Assembly (NCBI RefSeq): GCF_003347515.1 | Contig: NZ_QEII01000318.1 | Span: forward strand, 1-64,000 | DNA from: Rhodoferax ferrireducens | Lineage (GTDB): Bacteria; Pseudomonadota; Gammaproteobacteria; Burkholderiales; Burkholderiaceae_C | Length of the DNA: 64,000 nucleotides | Direction of reading: 5' to 3' | In this document: positions 26,437-35,426 of the stretch, in pieces | How the letters are laid out: every line of letters starts with the position of its first letter | How positions within the stretch are numbered: position 1 is the stretch's first letter | Notes under the pieces: model-generated | What the model was told of the DNA's origin: nothing | Database searches by the model: none | Seen by the model: the letters and a program-made list of their open reading frames with translations, nothing else | Position numbers and translations under genes: made by a program

Positions 26437-28953
26437 ATGGCTGAAATAGCAATAAAACATCATGCCGACAGGGCGTGGGACCGTGTCATGGGCCAGCTCC
26501 GTGCCGAGATCGCACAACGCAAGGTGCATCCTTCGCGTGTCGTGGTGCTGGTGCCGTATGCCCAGCTGATACAGGAAGCCCGCAGTGCCTGGTCGCGGGG
26601 GCTTGACCGTTCCCTTGCCCCGGGGACGGGGCAAGCGCATTTTCTGCCACGTTTCGAAACCACCATGAACTGGACCCGCAGCCTGGGCGGTTTCGAGCCG
26701 GGCGGGGACGATGTGCGCCTGGACGCCGCGCGGGACGTGCTGACAGCCGCCTCCATGCTGGCGCGCACCGGGCTGGCCGCGCATCAAAACGTGTTGGCCG
26801 CTCGCTTGATGGAAGCCACCTGGAGCCTGGCCCGGATTGCCGCTGCTGTGCCACCGGCGGCGCGTGCGCAGTGGGGTGCGGACCTGGGCGCCACGCTGAT
26901 CACCGGCATGGATTCCCCGGTGTTGGCCCTGGAAGCTGCGACGGCGCGGATCGCGCTGGCGTGGGCCGCAAGTTCGAGTTACCCGACCGATCCGGTTTTT
27001 TCGGCGACGCCGGACTTGCTGGTGGTGCTGGAAGGTTTTCAGGGCGAACCCATGACGCAGGCCTTGCAGCAGCGCCTGGGTGAGCGGGCGATGGCCCTGC
27101 CGCTGGATGTGGATCTGGAAGGTGCGCCCGGCCGCGTCTCCTTGCATGCCGCGCGCGACGCCGAAGACGAGGCGCATCGTGCTGCCGCCTGTGTGCTGGT
27201 GCATCTGGCAGCCGGTCGCAGTCCGGTCGCCCTGGTCGCGCAGGACCGGGTGTTGACGCGTCGGGTACGCGCCATGCTGGGAGAGCGCGGCGTGGCTTTG
27301 CGCGATGAGACCGGCTGGAAGCTGTCCACAAGCCGCGCCGCCGCGTCGCTGATGAGCCTGCTGCGCGCGCTGGTCTGGGACGCCGCAACCGACGCGGTGC
27401 TGGACTGGCTCAAAAATGCGCCGGCTTTTGATCAAGACGCTCTGGCCCAGGCCGAGACGAGTTGGCGCCGCCTGGGTGCGCGCGACTGGCGTTCGGTGCC
27501 CACGGGCGACACGGTCGCGCTGCAGGTGAAAGCCCTGCGCGACGGCCTGCAATCCGGGCGGCCGCTGGCGCGCTGGCTGGCGGATTTGCGCGGCACTCTG
27601 CAAAGCGCGGGGCAATGGCCGGGCTTGTTGCGCGACCCTGCCGGCATGGCGATGTTGGACGCGCTGCGGCTGCGCGAAGGCGCTGAACTGGAGTTTGCCG
27701 ATGTACCGGCGCGCATGAGCCTGAGCGAGTTCACGTCGTGGGTCAGCCAGACACTGGAGGCGGCCAGCTTTTCGCCCGTGCACCCTGCGCAAACGCAGGT
27801 CGTGATTCTCCCCTTAAGCCAGTTGCTGGGCCGGCCGCTGGCGGCGGTGGTGCTGCCCGGCTGTGATGAGGTTCGATTGCCGGTGTCGCCCGAGCCGCCC
27901 GGCCAGTGGACGCCCGCCCAGCGCGTGCTGCTCGGCCTGCCTTCGCGCGAGCAACTGGCTGAAGCGACGCGCGCTTCCTGGCATTACGCCCTGCAGTTTC
28001 CGCATGTCGACGTGCTGTGGCGCCTGAGCGAAGGCGGCGAGCACCTGATGGCCAGCGGTTTTGTGCAAGAGCTGCAGCTGCAGCAGGCCCCCGAGCTGGC
28101 CGCCGACCCCAGCGTGCTGCGGGCCGTGACGCCACAGCCCGGTTTCATGCCCCAGCCGCACGGCGATGCGCTACCACTGACCCGGCTCTCCAGCACGGCC
28201 TACGAAGACCTGCGCCGCTGCCCGTATCGCTTTTTTGCGCTACGCCAGCTCAAGCTGCAGGAGTCGGACGAGCTGGACACGGAACTCGGCAAGCGCGATT
28301 TCGGCAACTGGCTGCACAGCGTGCTCAAACTCTTTCATGAAGCATTGCACGAGGCGCCAGCCCCCGAACTGATTGCGCGAATAGCTATGATTAATGTAGC
28401 GGCCGAACAGGCCACAGTCGAGCTGGGTTTGTCGAAGAGCGAATTCCTGCCCTTCGCTGCTGCCTGGCCGCGCGTGCGCGAGGGCTACCTGGAATGGCTG
28501 GCCGGGCATGAGGCCGGTGGCGCCATGTTCAGTGAAGCCGAGGCCTGGAAAGAAACCCCGCTGGGTCACTTGACCTTGATCGGCAAGATCGACCGAATCG
28601 ATCGGCTGGCGGACGGCAGCCCGATGGTGATGGACTACAAAACCGAAAATCGCAACACCACGGCGCAGCGCATCAAGGAGTCGCTGGAGGACACCCAGCT
28701 CGCGTTTTACGCGGCCCTGCTGACGGACGATACGCTGGCCGCGGCCTACGTGAATGTGGGCGAAAAAGACGCCACCAAAAGCTTCTCGCAACCGGACATC
28801 GTGGGCTTACGTGATCAATTGCTGGAGGGCATTGCCCATGACATGGCCCGCATTGCGGCGGGCGCACCGATGCCGGCCCTGGGCGAGGGCAAGGCCTGCG
28901 ATTTTTGCGCGGCGCGCGGCCTGTGCCGCAAAGATTTCTGGGAAACGACGTGA
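26437..28953 (+). CDS. addB: AddB-like nuclease subunit (PD-(D/E)XK)
   Basis: An 838-aa partner of an AddA-type helicase-nuclease in double-strand break repair. The helicase-like N-terminal part lacks a Walker A motif. The C-terminal nuclease shows [19 protein letters not shown] (first Cys of the cluster, about residue 588), [12 protein letters not shown] then MVMDYKT (catalytic Asp and Asp-x-Lys), and the last Cys group [15 protein letters not shown]. The stop codon TGA shares a base with the ATG of addA. A copy of the dispersed repeat is read through at 28357-28400. No ribosome site is seen before ATG 26437. Confidence 0.85.
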   Translation: MAEIAIKHHADRAWDRVMGQLRAEIAQRKVHPSRVVVLVPYAQLIQEARSAWSRGLDRSLAPGTGQAHFLPRFETTMNWTRSLGGFEPGGDDVRLDAARDVLTAASMLARTGLAAHQNVLAARLMEATWSLARIAAAVPPAARAQWGADLGATLITGMDSPVLALEAATARIALAWAASSSYPTDPVFSATPDLLVVLEGFQGEPMTQALQQRLGERAMALPLDVDLEGAPGRVSLHAARDAEDEAHRAAACVLVHLAAGRSPVALVAQDRVLTRRVRAMLGERGVALRDETGWKLSTSRAAASLMSLLRALVWDAATDAVLDWLKNAPAFDQDALAQAETSWRRLGARDWRSVPTGDTVALQVKALRDGLQSGRPLARWLADLRGTLQSAGQWPGLLRDPAGMAMLDALRLREGAELEFADVPARMSLSEFTSWVSQTLEAASFSPVHPAQTQVVILPLSQLLGRPLAAVVLPGCDEVRLPVSPEPPGQWTPAQRVLLGLPSREQLAEATRASWHYALQFPHVDVLWRLSEGGEHLMASGFVQELQLQQAPELAADPSVLRAVTPQPGFMPQPHGDALPLTRLSSTAYEDLRRCPYRFFALRQLKLQESDELDTELGKRDFGNWLHSVLKLFHEALHEAPAPELIARIAMINVAAEQATVELGLSKSEFLPFAAAWPRVREGYLEWLAGHEAGGAMFSEAEAWKETPLGHLTLIGKIDRIDRLADGSPMVMDYKTENRNTTAQRIKESLEDTQLAFYAALLTDDTLAAAYVNVGEKDATKSFSQPDIVGLRDQLLEGIAHDMARIAAGAPMPALGEGKACDFCAARGLCRKDFWETT
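28357..28400 (+). repeat. Dispersed repeat copy 1, in addB
   Basis: CCAGCCCCCG, then TGCGCGAATAGCTAT and a terminal GTAGC match the family core. It is translated as [15 protein letters not shown], the same codon phase as copies 4, 7, 8 and 12. Confidence 0.6.
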
Positions 28954-31900
28954 TGGAACTGCAAGCCGCTTACGAACACAACGGCCAACTCGTCAGTGCT
29001 GAAGCCTTTTACAAAATAGCCTGCGACCCGCGTCGCAGCGTCGCGGTGGAAGCCTGCGCCGGCGCCGGTAAAACCTGGATGCTGGTGTCGCGCATCGTGC
29101 GCGCCTTGCTCGATGGCGTGGACGCGCAAACGGGCAAGCTCAAGGTGCAGCCGCACGAAATTCTGGCCATCACCTTCACCAAACGCGCGGCCAGCGAGAT
29201 GCGCGAGCGCCTGTACAAATGGCTGTCTGACTTTGCGACTGCCGACCATGAGACTCTGACCAAAGAACTGCGGGATCGTGGTGTTTTGATTAAAAACGAC
29301 CTCCAGCCCCCGTCTGTCCTGCCTGAGCAGCTATCAAATCTGTATCAAAAAATTCTCGCCAGTGGGCGTCAGGTGCAGGTCCGTACCTTTCACAGCTGGT
29401 TTGCCGCCTTGCTGCGCACGGCGCCGCTGGCCACGCTGCAGGCGATGGAGTTGCCGGCCAACTACGAGTTGCTGGAAGACGACGCACCGGCCAAGGCGCT
29501 GGTGTGGCGGCGCTTTTATGCGGCGCTGGTGGCGGAGGGTGAACTGAACGCGGGCCTCAAGGCCGATTTCGAGGCGGTGGTGTTCGAGCATGGCCGCTCG
29601 CAGACTGAAAAAGCCCTGCAGACTGCGCTGGACAAGCGCACCGAGTTCGCCCTGGCCGATGCCCAGGGCGTGGTGGACCAATCCGTCACCCACTTCTGCG
29701 ACCAGTTCCCCGACTTTGCCTGGCTGGCCGAGCCGGATGACTTTCTGCGCGCCGAGCCGCAGCGCTGGCAAACCCTGCTGGACGCAGCCAAAGCCCTGGG
29801 CGGCGCCAGCGCCAAAACCTTCTCAGCCAAAGGGGTCGAGCTTGAGATGGCCCTGACGGCGGGCGATATCTCCGCCGCCTTCGCCGCCTTGCTGACCGCC
29901 ACCGGCACGCCGCGCAAGTTTGGCGAAAAGATTGCCGGCATTGAGTCGGTGCGCGAGGCGCAAGACCTGGTGTTGCGCGTGGTGGACGCCCGGGCGCAAC
30001 ACGCGGCCTGGACTTACCAGCAACGCATGGCGCGGCTCAGCCGGCTACTGCTCAAGGAATTCTCCAAGCTCAAGCGCGAGCAGGGCTGGGTCGACATGAA
30101 TGACGTGGAGCGCGCCGCCCTGGTGATGCTGAGCGACCCCGTACTCTCGGGCTGGGTGCAGGAGCGCCTGGATGCGCGCGTCAAACACCTGCTGATTGAC
30201 GAATTCCAGGACACCAACCCGCTGCAGTGGCAGGCACTGCGCTCGTGGCTTAGCGGCTACGCCGGCGCGGGCGGCGGGTCGAGCGGCGGTGCCGGTGCCA
30301 CGGCGCCCAGCGTGTTCATCGTGGGTGACCCCAAGCAAAGCATTTACCGCTTTCGCCGGGCCGAACCCCAGGTGTTCAAGGCGGCCAAAGCCTTCGTGCG
30401 CGATGGCCTGGGTGGTGATTTGCTGAGTTGTGACCACACCCGGCGCAACGCCACCGGCGTCATTGCGGCCGTGAATGCCGCCATGGGTGAGGCGGCCGAG
30501 GCCGACGGTTACGACGGCTTCCGCCCTCACACCACCAGTTCGACCGAAGCCGGTCTGGTGTGCCAACTGCCGCCCATCCCGAGGTCGGCAGGCCCGGCTG
30601 GTGCCGGCGGGGAAGAGGGTTCGGGCGAAGGCGCATGGCGCGACAGCCTCAGCACCCCGCGCGAAATCCCCGAGGAAACCCTGCGCACGCTGGAAGCGCG
30701 CCAGGCGGCCCGTTGGATCACGCAACAGTTGACCAGGGTCGATGCCGAAGGCATGCCTCAAGGTGGCAGCGCGGGGGTCGGCACCGGTTTGCAGCCCTCG
30801 GACGTCATGGTGCTGTCGCGCAAGCGCGCCGGCCTGATGCCCTTGCAGGACGAGTTGCGCAAGCTGCACATCGCCGCCCAGATTGGCGAAAAAACCGAGC
30901 TCATCGATTGCTGCGAAGTGCAGGACATTGTCGCCCTGCTCGATGTGCTGGTCTCGCCCCAGCACGACCTGTCGCTGGCGCGGGTGCTCAAGTCGCCCTT
31001 GTTCAGTTTGCCGGACGAATCACTGGTGCAACTTGCGCTGGCACAACGCGAAGCGAACCAACCCTGGTTTGAGTTACTACAAAAAACAGAGCTACTTGCG
31101 CAGGACGGACGTGGGCTAGCGGCCACTTTGACTCAATGGAAAGGCTGGCTCGACGAACTGCCGCCGCACGACGCCCTGCAGGCCATCTACACCCACGGCG
31201 ACGTGCTGGCGCGCTTTGCGGCCGCAGTGCCGGCGAACCAGCGCGATGCCGTGCTGGCGAACCTGAGCGCCTTGCTGGGCGTGTCGCTGCAACTCGGTGG
31301 CGGGCGTTTCACCACGCCTTATGCGTTTGTGCGCGCCCTCAAAGCCGGTGGCGTGCTGGCGCCGGCGGCGGTCAACCCGCATGCCGTGCGCCTGCTCACC
31401 ATCCACGGCGCCAAGGGCCTGGAGGCGAAGGCCGTGCTCTTGCTGGACACCGACACACCGGAGCGCAACGCCGACACCATGGGTGTGCTGGTGGACTGGC
31501 CGGGCGAGGCCGAGTGGCCGAACCGGTTTGTCTTTCTGGCCAGCGAAAGCCATCCTCCAACCTGTGCCGTGCCCACGCTGGAGGCCGAACGGGTGGAGCG
31601 TCTGCGTGAGGAACTCAACGCCTTGTATGTGGCCCTGACCCGGGCCCGGCACACGTTGGCCATTTCCAGCATCGAGCCCTACCGCGCCGCCGAACGCAGC
31701 TGGTGGCTGCGCCTCGCCGATCTGGCGACACCGATCACACTGTCCGGGCAGGCTGCGCCAGCCATTAGCAGCGCGCCGGCGTCTCAAGACGTGTTTTATT
31801 TGAAAGAACTGCCGCTAGCCCCCGTGGAACATGCGCAATCCGCTATAAAAACTGAAGCGATTTCAGCGTCGGCCACGCCCCGGGCTGATTCGACTGACAC

Positions 31901-32387
31901 TCTGCCCGGCGGCACCGAGGAAGACGCGGATTCCCCCTCCGCCCGCATCGGCAAAGCCATGCACCGCCTGCTGGAATGGGGCGATGCATCAGGCAACAAC
32001 ACGGCCGCAGCGGCCCGCGAGTTTGAGCTGACGCCCGAGCAGGGTGTCCAGGCGGCGGCCATGGCCGGGCGCATTTTGCAGGGCGAGGGCGCCTGGGCGT
32101 GGGACAAGGCGGTGCTGGACTGGCAGGGCAACGAAGTCGAGCTGATGTACCAGGGCGAACTGCTGCGCCTGGACCGCCTGGTGCAGCGCAAGGACGGCGC
32201 ACAGGCAGGCCACTGGTGGGTGCTGGATTACAAATCGGCCCAATCGCCACAAAACCAGCCGGAGCTGGTGGCGCAACTGCGCGGCTACCAGGCTGCGGTG
32301 CAAGCCATTTATCCGGATGACGTGGTCAGGGCGGCGTTTTTGACGCCGCAAGGGGCTTTGATAGAAATGATGGGCACCCCTGCATAA
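28953..32387 (+). CDS. addA: AddA-like helicase-nuclease (UvrD family)
   Basis: A 1144-aa superfamily 1 helicase with a C-terminal RecB-type nuclease. Visible motifs are Walker A EACAGAGKTWML (about residues 29-40), TFTKRAASEMRERL (Ia), LLIDEFQDTNP (II), VGDPKQSIYRFRRAEP (III), LLTIHGAKGLEAKAVLL (V) and YVALTRARHTL (VI). The nuclease end has WVLDYKSAQ (Asp-x-Lys). With AddB it would unwind and trim broken DNA ends before RecA loading. Three copies of the dispersed repeat lie inside the gene, in segments between motifs, together with Gly/Ser-rich inserts (near residue 440). ATG 28953 overlaps the addB stop by one base. Confidence 0.9.
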   Translation: MELQAAYEHNGQLVSAEAFYKIACDPRRSVAVEACAGAGKTWMLVSRIVRALLDGVDAQTGKLKVQPHEILAITFTKRAASEMRERLYKWLSDFATADHETLTKELRDRGVLIKNDLQPPSVLPEQLSNLYQKILASGRQVQVRTFHSWFAALLRTAPLATLQAMELPANYELLEDDAPAKALVWRRFYAALVAEGELNAGLKADFEAVVFEHGRSQTEKALQTALDKRTEFALADAQGVVDQSVTHFCDQFPDFAWLAEPDDFLRAEPQRWQTLLDAAKALGGASAKTFSAKGVELEMALTAGDISAAFAALLTATGTPRKFGEKIAGIESVREAQDLVLRVVDARAQHAAWTYQQRMARLSRLLLKEFSKLKREQGWVDMNDVERAALVMLSDPVLSGWVQERLDARVKHLLIDEFQDTNPLQWQALRSWLSGYAGAGGGSSGGAGATAPSVFIVGDPKQSIYRFRRAEPQVFKAAKAFVRDGLGGDLLSCDHTRRNATGVIAAVNAAMGEAAEADGYDGFRPHTTSSTEAGLVCQLPPIPRSAGPAGAGGEEGSGEGAWRDSLSTPREIPEETLRTLEARQAARWITQQLTRVDAEGMPQGGSAGVGTGLQPSDVMVLSRKRAGLMPLQDELRKLHIAAQIGEKTELIDCCEVQDIVALLDVLVSPQHDLSLARVLKSPLFSLPDESLVQLALAQREANQPWFELLQKTELLAQDGRGLAATLTQWKGWLDELPPHDALQAIYTHGDVLARFAAAVPANQRDAVLANLSALLGVSLQLGGGRFTTPYAFVRALKAGGVLAPAAVNPHAVRLLTIHGAKGLEAKAVLLLDTDTPERNADTMGVLVDWPGEAEWPNRFVFLASESHPPTCAVPTLEAERVERLREELNALYVALTRARHTLAISSIEPYRAAERSWWLRLADLATPITLSGQAAPAISSAPASQDVFYLKELPLAPVEHAQSAIKTEAISASATPRADSTDTLPGGTEEDADSPSARIGKAMHRLLEWGDASGNNTAAAAREFELTPEQGVQAAAMAGRILQGEGAWAWDKAVLDWQGNEVELMYQGELLRLDRLVQRKDGAQAGHWWVLDYKSAQSPQNQPELVAQLRGYQAAVQAIYPDDVVRAAFLTPQGALIEMMGTPA
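29303..29352 (+). repeat. Dispersed repeat copy 2, in addA
   Basis: CCAGCCCCCGT and GCAGCTATCAAAT are recognisable, but the TGCGCA core is degenerate. It is translated as QPPSVLPEQLSNLYQKI, a different phase from copy 1. Confidence 0.5.
31071..31122 (-). repeat. Dispersed repeat copy 3, in addA, antisense
   Basis: On the minus strand GCTAGCCCACGTCCGTC is followed by TGCGCAAGTAGCT and a terminal GTAGTAA. The gene reads its complement as LLQKTELLAQDGRGLA. Confidence 0.6.
31814..31864 (+). repeat. Dispersed repeat copy 4, in addA
   Basis: GCTAGCCCCCGTGGA, ATGCGCAA and GCTATAAAA are a close match. It is read as LAPVEHAQSAIK between the last helicase motif and the nuclease domain, a linker that tolerates insertion. 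Confidence 0.7.
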
Positions 32388-32439
32388 ATTCGCCGTTGCC
32401 AGCGCAGCCAAATTCGCCATGATGAGTGTCGTGGTCCAA

Positions 32440-32470
32440 TTCGTCATTGCGAGCGCAGCGCGGCAATCCA
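32440..32470 (+). repeat. Single copy of a 31-bp REP-like unit
   Basis: The segment begins TTCGTCATTGCGAGCGCAGC and differs at one base from each arm of the perfect inverted pair at 37504-37572. It lies between addA and the flavoprotein gene. The GTCATTGCGAGCG opening is a short repeat seen in many bacteria. Confidence 0.7.
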
Positions 32471-32555
32471 GGCGGTTGCTTCTGTCATGGCGAGGCGCGA
32501 CAGCGACGCGTGCGCTTGCAGATGACGCTTCAATTAACAATGGAATAGAGATTCG

Positions 32556-33917
32556 ATGAAAAAAGTGATTGTGGTCGGTGGCGGGCCGGCTGGCCTGATG
32601 GCCGCTGATGTGTTGTCCCGCTCCGGTGTGGAGGTCCATGTGTATGACGCCATGCCCTCGGTGGGGCGCAAGTTCTTGCTGGCGGGCAAGGGCGGGTTGA
32701 ATCTGACGCACTCGGAACCGGTGGATATTTTTGCCTCGCGTTTTGGCGCCCGGCGTACCCAGATCGCGGCCTTGCTGCAGGGTTTTGACGGCACACAAGT
32801 GCGGGAATGGGCCAAGGGATTGGGGGTGGACACTTTTGTCGGTACCTCGGGCCGCGTGTTTCCGGCGGACATGAAGGCCGCGCCTTTGCTGCGCGCCTGG
32901 TTGTCCCGCCTGCGCCATCCGGCGGCGGGACCGGGCGTGCAGTTTCACATGCGCCATCGCTGGACCGGCTGGAGCGCCGACAGCGCGGAGGGCACCCATT
33001 TGAATTTCGACACCCCGCAAGGCCCGGTGCAAGTGCAAGCCGACGCCGTGGTGCTGGCATTGGGCGGCGGCAGTTGGGCGCGACTGGGCAGCAACGGCGC
33101 CTGGGTGCCGTGGCTGCAAGCGCGGGGCGTGGCGGTCGCGCCGCTGTTGCCTGCCAACTGCGGCTTTGATGTGGCCGCAAGTCAGGCCCGTGAAGCGCAG
33201 CAGGCTGCTGGGCATCCCGCCATGCAGGGTGAAACCCGTCGTGAATTTTTGAAAGAACTGATAGGCCAAAGCCCCGTGGTGCCAAGGGGCTGGAGCGAAC
33301 ATTTCTCCAGCCGTTTTGCCGGTCAGCCCTTCAAGTCTGTGGCGATTCATTTCACCACCTCGCAAGGCATGAGTTTTCAGCGCAAGGGCGAATTCGTCGC
33401 CACCGAAACGGGCGTCGAGGGCAGCCTGATTTACGCCGCCTCCAGCCTCTTGCGCGACGACATCATCCGTCAGGGTCACGCCAGCTTCTCTCTTGATTTA
33501 CTGCCTGATATGTCGGCAGAAAAGGTGCTGGCCGAAGTGCGCCACCCGCGCGGCTCCCGTTCGCTCTCCAGCCACCTGAAAAGCCGCCTGAACATCGAAG
33601 GCATCAAAGCCGCCATCCTGCATGAGTTACTGAGCAAAGAGCAGATGAACGACCCGGCCCAGCTCGCCGCCGCCATCAAGGCCCTGCCCATCACGCTGAT
33701 GGCCGCCCGGCCTCTCGACGAAGCCATCAGCACCGCTGGCGGTGTGTTGTTTGAAGCCATCGACCCCAACCTGATGCTGGAACAATTGCCCGGCGTGTTT
33801 TGCGCCGGCGAGATGCTGGATTGGGAAGCGCCGACGGGCGGGTATTTGCTGACGGCTTGCTTTGCCAGCGGCAAACGGGCGGGTGAGGGGGCTCTGGCGT
33901 ACCTTGGAGGTAAATAG
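32556..33917 (+). CDS. NAD(P)/FAD-dependent flavoprotein, HI0933/BaiN-like (TIGR03862-type)
   Basis: A 453-aa Rossmann-fold flavoprotein. The FAD-binding motif VVGGGPAGLMAADVL is at residues about 5-19, followed by VGRKFLLAGKGGLNLTHSE, the fingerprint of this family, and a C-terminal FAD segment with FCAGEMLDWEAPTGGYLL. The physiological substrate is unknown; relatives act as reductases of uncertain role. It stands alone between repeat-bearing intergenic regions. Confidence 0.85.
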   Translation: MKKVIVVGGGPAGLMAADVLSRSGVEVHVYDAMPSVGRKFLLAGKGGLNLTHSEPVDIFASRFGARRTQIAALLQGFDGTQVREWAKGLGVDTFVGTSGRVFPADMKAAPLLRAWLSRLRHPAAGPGVQFHMRHRWTGWSADSAEGTHLNFDTPQGPVQVQADAVVLALGGGSWARLGSNGAWVPWLQARGVAVAPLLPANCGFDVAASQAREAQQAAGHPAMQGETRREFLKELIGQSPVVPRGWSEHFSSRFAGQPFKSVAIHFTTSQGMSFQRKGEFVATETGVEGSLIYAASSLLRDDIIRQGHASFSLDLLPDMSAEKVLAEVRHPRGSRSLSSHLKSRLNIEGIKAAILHELLSKEQMNDPAQLAAAIKALPITLMAARPLDEAISTAGGVLFEAIDPNLMLEQLPGVFCAGEMLDWEAPTGGYLLTACFASGKRAGEGALAYLGGK

Positions 33918-33919
33918 GG

Positions 33920-33966
33920 CTGTAGCCCCCGTGGATAGTGCGCAGGAAGCTATTTAAATAATAGTG
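33920..33966 (+). repeat. Dispersed repeat copy 5, intergenic
   Basis: TGTAGCCCCCGTGGATAGTG, then CGCAGGAAGCTATT and AATAGTGA. It lies directly after the flavoprotein stop codon and upstream of the toxin-antitoxin promoter. Confidence 0.7.
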
Positions 33967-33980
33967 ATCAAGGGGTGTTA

Positions 33981-34009
33981 TTCATTGCATTCTGCTGATT
34001 GTCTAAAAT
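33981..34009 (+). promoter_or_regulatory. Probable promoter of the Xre-RES operon
   Basis: TTCATT at 33981-33986 and TAAAAT at 34004-34009 are separated by 17 nt. The -10 element lies inside the first operator repeat, so repressor binding would block it. Confidence 0.5.
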
Positions 34010-34036
34010 AAGACTAACATTAGTCTAGATTAAGAC
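34001..34036 (+). promoter_or_regulatory. Double operator upstream of the antitoxin gene
   Basis: GTCTAAAATAAGAC (34001-34014) and GTCTAGATTAAGAC (34023-34036) are near-identical palindromic 14-mers spaced 22 bp start to start, two helical turns. An internal palindrome AGACTAACATTAGTCT links them. This suits cooperative binding of two antitoxin dimers or a toxin-antitoxin complex that represses its own operon. Confidence 0.7.
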
Positions 34037-34055
34037 ATTCTCCAGGAGCCGCACC

Positions 34056-34616
34056 ATGTCCACCTTAGCGTCCAGCACTGAAACCCTTACCCGTCGCACG
34101 CCACAGCGCAGATCCACGAAGGGCGCCGAGGCCTATTTGGGTGACACGCCTCTGGTCTACCACCCCGGCAAGGGGGCGATCAAGACCTTTACCGATTCCG
34201 TTTCCCGCGCCTCGCCACTCACGCTGGTGGAGCTGGAGCGCCAAGGCGTATCCGCCCGTCTGTTCAACGATCTGCGCGCTGAAATGGGCTTGTCTTCCGC
34301 GCGCATGGGCGAGATTTTCAAGTTCCCGCGTTCCACCCTGGCCAGCAAAATCAAGTCCAAAGCCGCCCTCACAGGCCGTGAGGGATTGGCCACCATCAAG
34401 ATGGTGAAGCTGCTCGCCCAAGCGCAACGCATCGTGGACAACAGCACCAGCGACAAGGCCGAAGACTTTGATACCGCACTGTGGCTTGGCCAGTGGTTGG
34501 AGCAAGCCCAGCCGGCCCTCAACGGCCTGCGCCCCTCGGATCTTTTGGACACCGAGACCGGCACGCAAATGGTGCATCAACTGCTGGGTGCGATGGAGAG
34601 CGGAGCCTATCTGTGA
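34056..34616 (+). CDS. Xre/MbcA/ParS-type antitoxin (DUF2384)
   Basis: A 186-aa antitoxin of the RES-Xre systems. The N-terminal 55 residues are basic and probably flexible. The middle is a helix-turn-helix region with GLSSARMGEIFKFPRSTLASK (about residues 89-109 in part), and the C-terminal DUF2384 domain contains DFDTALWLGQWLEQAQPALNG, which would plug the toxin active site. AGGAG lies 7-8 nt before ATG. The double operator upstream implies autorepression. The toxin start overlaps its stop by 4 nt. Confidence 0.9.
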   Translation: MSTLASSTETLTRRTPQRRSTKGAEAYLGDTPLVYHPGKGAIKTFTDSVSRASPLTLVELERQGVSARLFNDLRAEMGLSSARMGEIFKFPRSTLASKIKSKAALTGREGLATIKMVKLLAQAQRIVDNSTSDKAEDFDTALWLGQWLEQAQPALNGLRPSDLLDTETGTQMVHQLLGAMESGAYL

Positions 34617-35083
34617 GGTTGTGGCGCATTGCCACCGAAACGCGCGAGTTCACCGCCCTAGACCTTAGTGGCAAGGGGGCGGCCAAGAGTCCCGGCCGGT
34701 GGAACGGTCCTGGCCAGCCCGTGATCTATGCCGCGCCGACAGTCGCCTTGGCCATGCTGGAGACGGCGGCGCATATCCACGCCCTGGGTTTGCCCATGAA
34801 CCGGTTTCTGGTCGCCATCGAGATACCCGACGAGCTGTGGGCGCAACGCCAGCAAATGACAGCTGAGGAACTCCCGGTGGGCTGGGCGGCCATCCCGGCG
34901 GGGTTTACCAGTGTGGAGATCGGGTCGCAGTGGCTGGCTCGCCAGAGCAGTCTGGTGCTGTGCGTTCCGTCGGTGATTGTTCCGGAAGAATTGGTGGCAC
35001 TGGTCAACCCCGCCCACCCGCTGGCCAACAGGGTTTCCGCGGTCAAGATGCGGCCGGTCACTTACGGTGCGGTGTTCCGATAG
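34613..35083 (+). CDS. RES-domain toxin (NAD+ phosphorylase/ADP-ribosyl type)
   Basis: A 156-aa toxin. RES proteins of this kind degrade NAD+ or modify a cellular target. The conserved Arg is in RLWRIATE near the start, followed by GRWNGPGQPVIYAA (about residues 27-40), the ALAMLET helix, and a Ser-rich strand near SLVLCVPSVIV. The start is GTG 34613, overlapping the antitoxin stop as GTGA, with GGAG 7 nt upstream. The ATG upstream in this frame lies deep inside the antitoxin gene and is unlikely. The pair forms a complete toxin-antitoxin module. Confidence 0.88.
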   Translation: MRLWRIATETREFTALDLSGKGAAKSPGRWNGPGQPVIYAAPTVALAMLETAAHIHALGLPMNRFLVAIEIPDELWAQRQQMTAEELPVGWAAIPAGFTSVEIGSQWLARQSSLVLCVPSVIVPEELVALVNPAHPLANRVSAVKMRPVTYGAVFR

Positions 35084-35108
35084 GTGGTTGGGGTATTTTG
35101 AGGGGTTT

Positions 35109-35161
35109 TAGGCCGCTAGCCCTTGATGGGCCAGCGCAGGCAGCTATCAAGATAATAGCCG
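35109..35161 (+). repeat. Dispersed repeat copy 6, intergenic
   Basis: GCCGCTAGCCC, AGCGCAGGCAGCTATC and AATAGCC are present, with the C run shortened. It sits between the RES toxin gene and ffs. Confidence 0.6.
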
Positions 35162-35175
35162 TTGAAAGAATGAGG

Positions 35176-35273
35176 TTGACGGACCTTGACCCCGGCACTG
35201 GCTTTGCAGTTAGGGCTGCTTGGTTCCCCATCTGACCCGGTTGGCCGCTCCACCATGCGGGAAGGCCCGTCAA
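35176..35273 (-). ncRNA. ffs: Signal recognition particle 4.5S RNA
   Basis: Read on the minus strand this 98-nt segment closes with a 10-bp terminal stem (TTGACGGGCC with GGTCCGTCAA, one G-U pair). The centre holds GGGTCAGATGGGGAACCAAG followed by CAGCCC: a GGAA tetraloop on a short stem and the asymmetric CAG/AGCAGC loop that binds Ffh. A TATAAT box lies 5-6 bp upstream of its 5' end (35279-35284). Next to dnaX is a usual location for ffs in betaproteobacteria. Exact ends are inferred from the stem. Confidence 0.88.
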
Positions 35274-35278
35274 GCTGA

Positions 35279-35284
35279 ATTATA
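35279..35284 (-). promoter_or_regulatory. -10 box of ffs
   Basis: A perfect TATAAT on the minus strand, placed so that transcription would begin at about 35273, the 5' base of the 4.5S RNA terminal stem. The -35 element is poor. Confidence 0.6.
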
Positions 35285-35414
35285 AATGCTTTGCGAGCTT
35301 TATTGCCGGACGCACGGATTCACCCTGGTAACCGGGCGTGATGCGCCTGCAGTGGCGGAGATCGGCATCGCACTTGAGGCGCTCGTGCAGGAAATAAGCC
35401 CCAGCCCCACACCT

Positions 35415-35426
35415 TAGAATTGACCC
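35415..35426 (+). promoter_or_regulatory. -10-like box placed for a leaderless dnaX transcript
   Basis: TAGAAT at 35415-35420 lies six bases before the dnaX ATG and no Shine-Dalgarno sequence is present. The same hexamer at the same distance precedes clpS. Confidence 0.3.

Noticed and set aside
26257-27792. Minus-strand open frame of 511 codons
   Set aside because: It is antisense to the AddB-like gene and its composition (Arg, Gln, His rich) is that of a high-GC shadow frame.
31989-33479. Minus-strand open frame of 496 codons
   Set aside because: It crosses the end of addA and most of the flavoprotein gene in antisense and has no motif.
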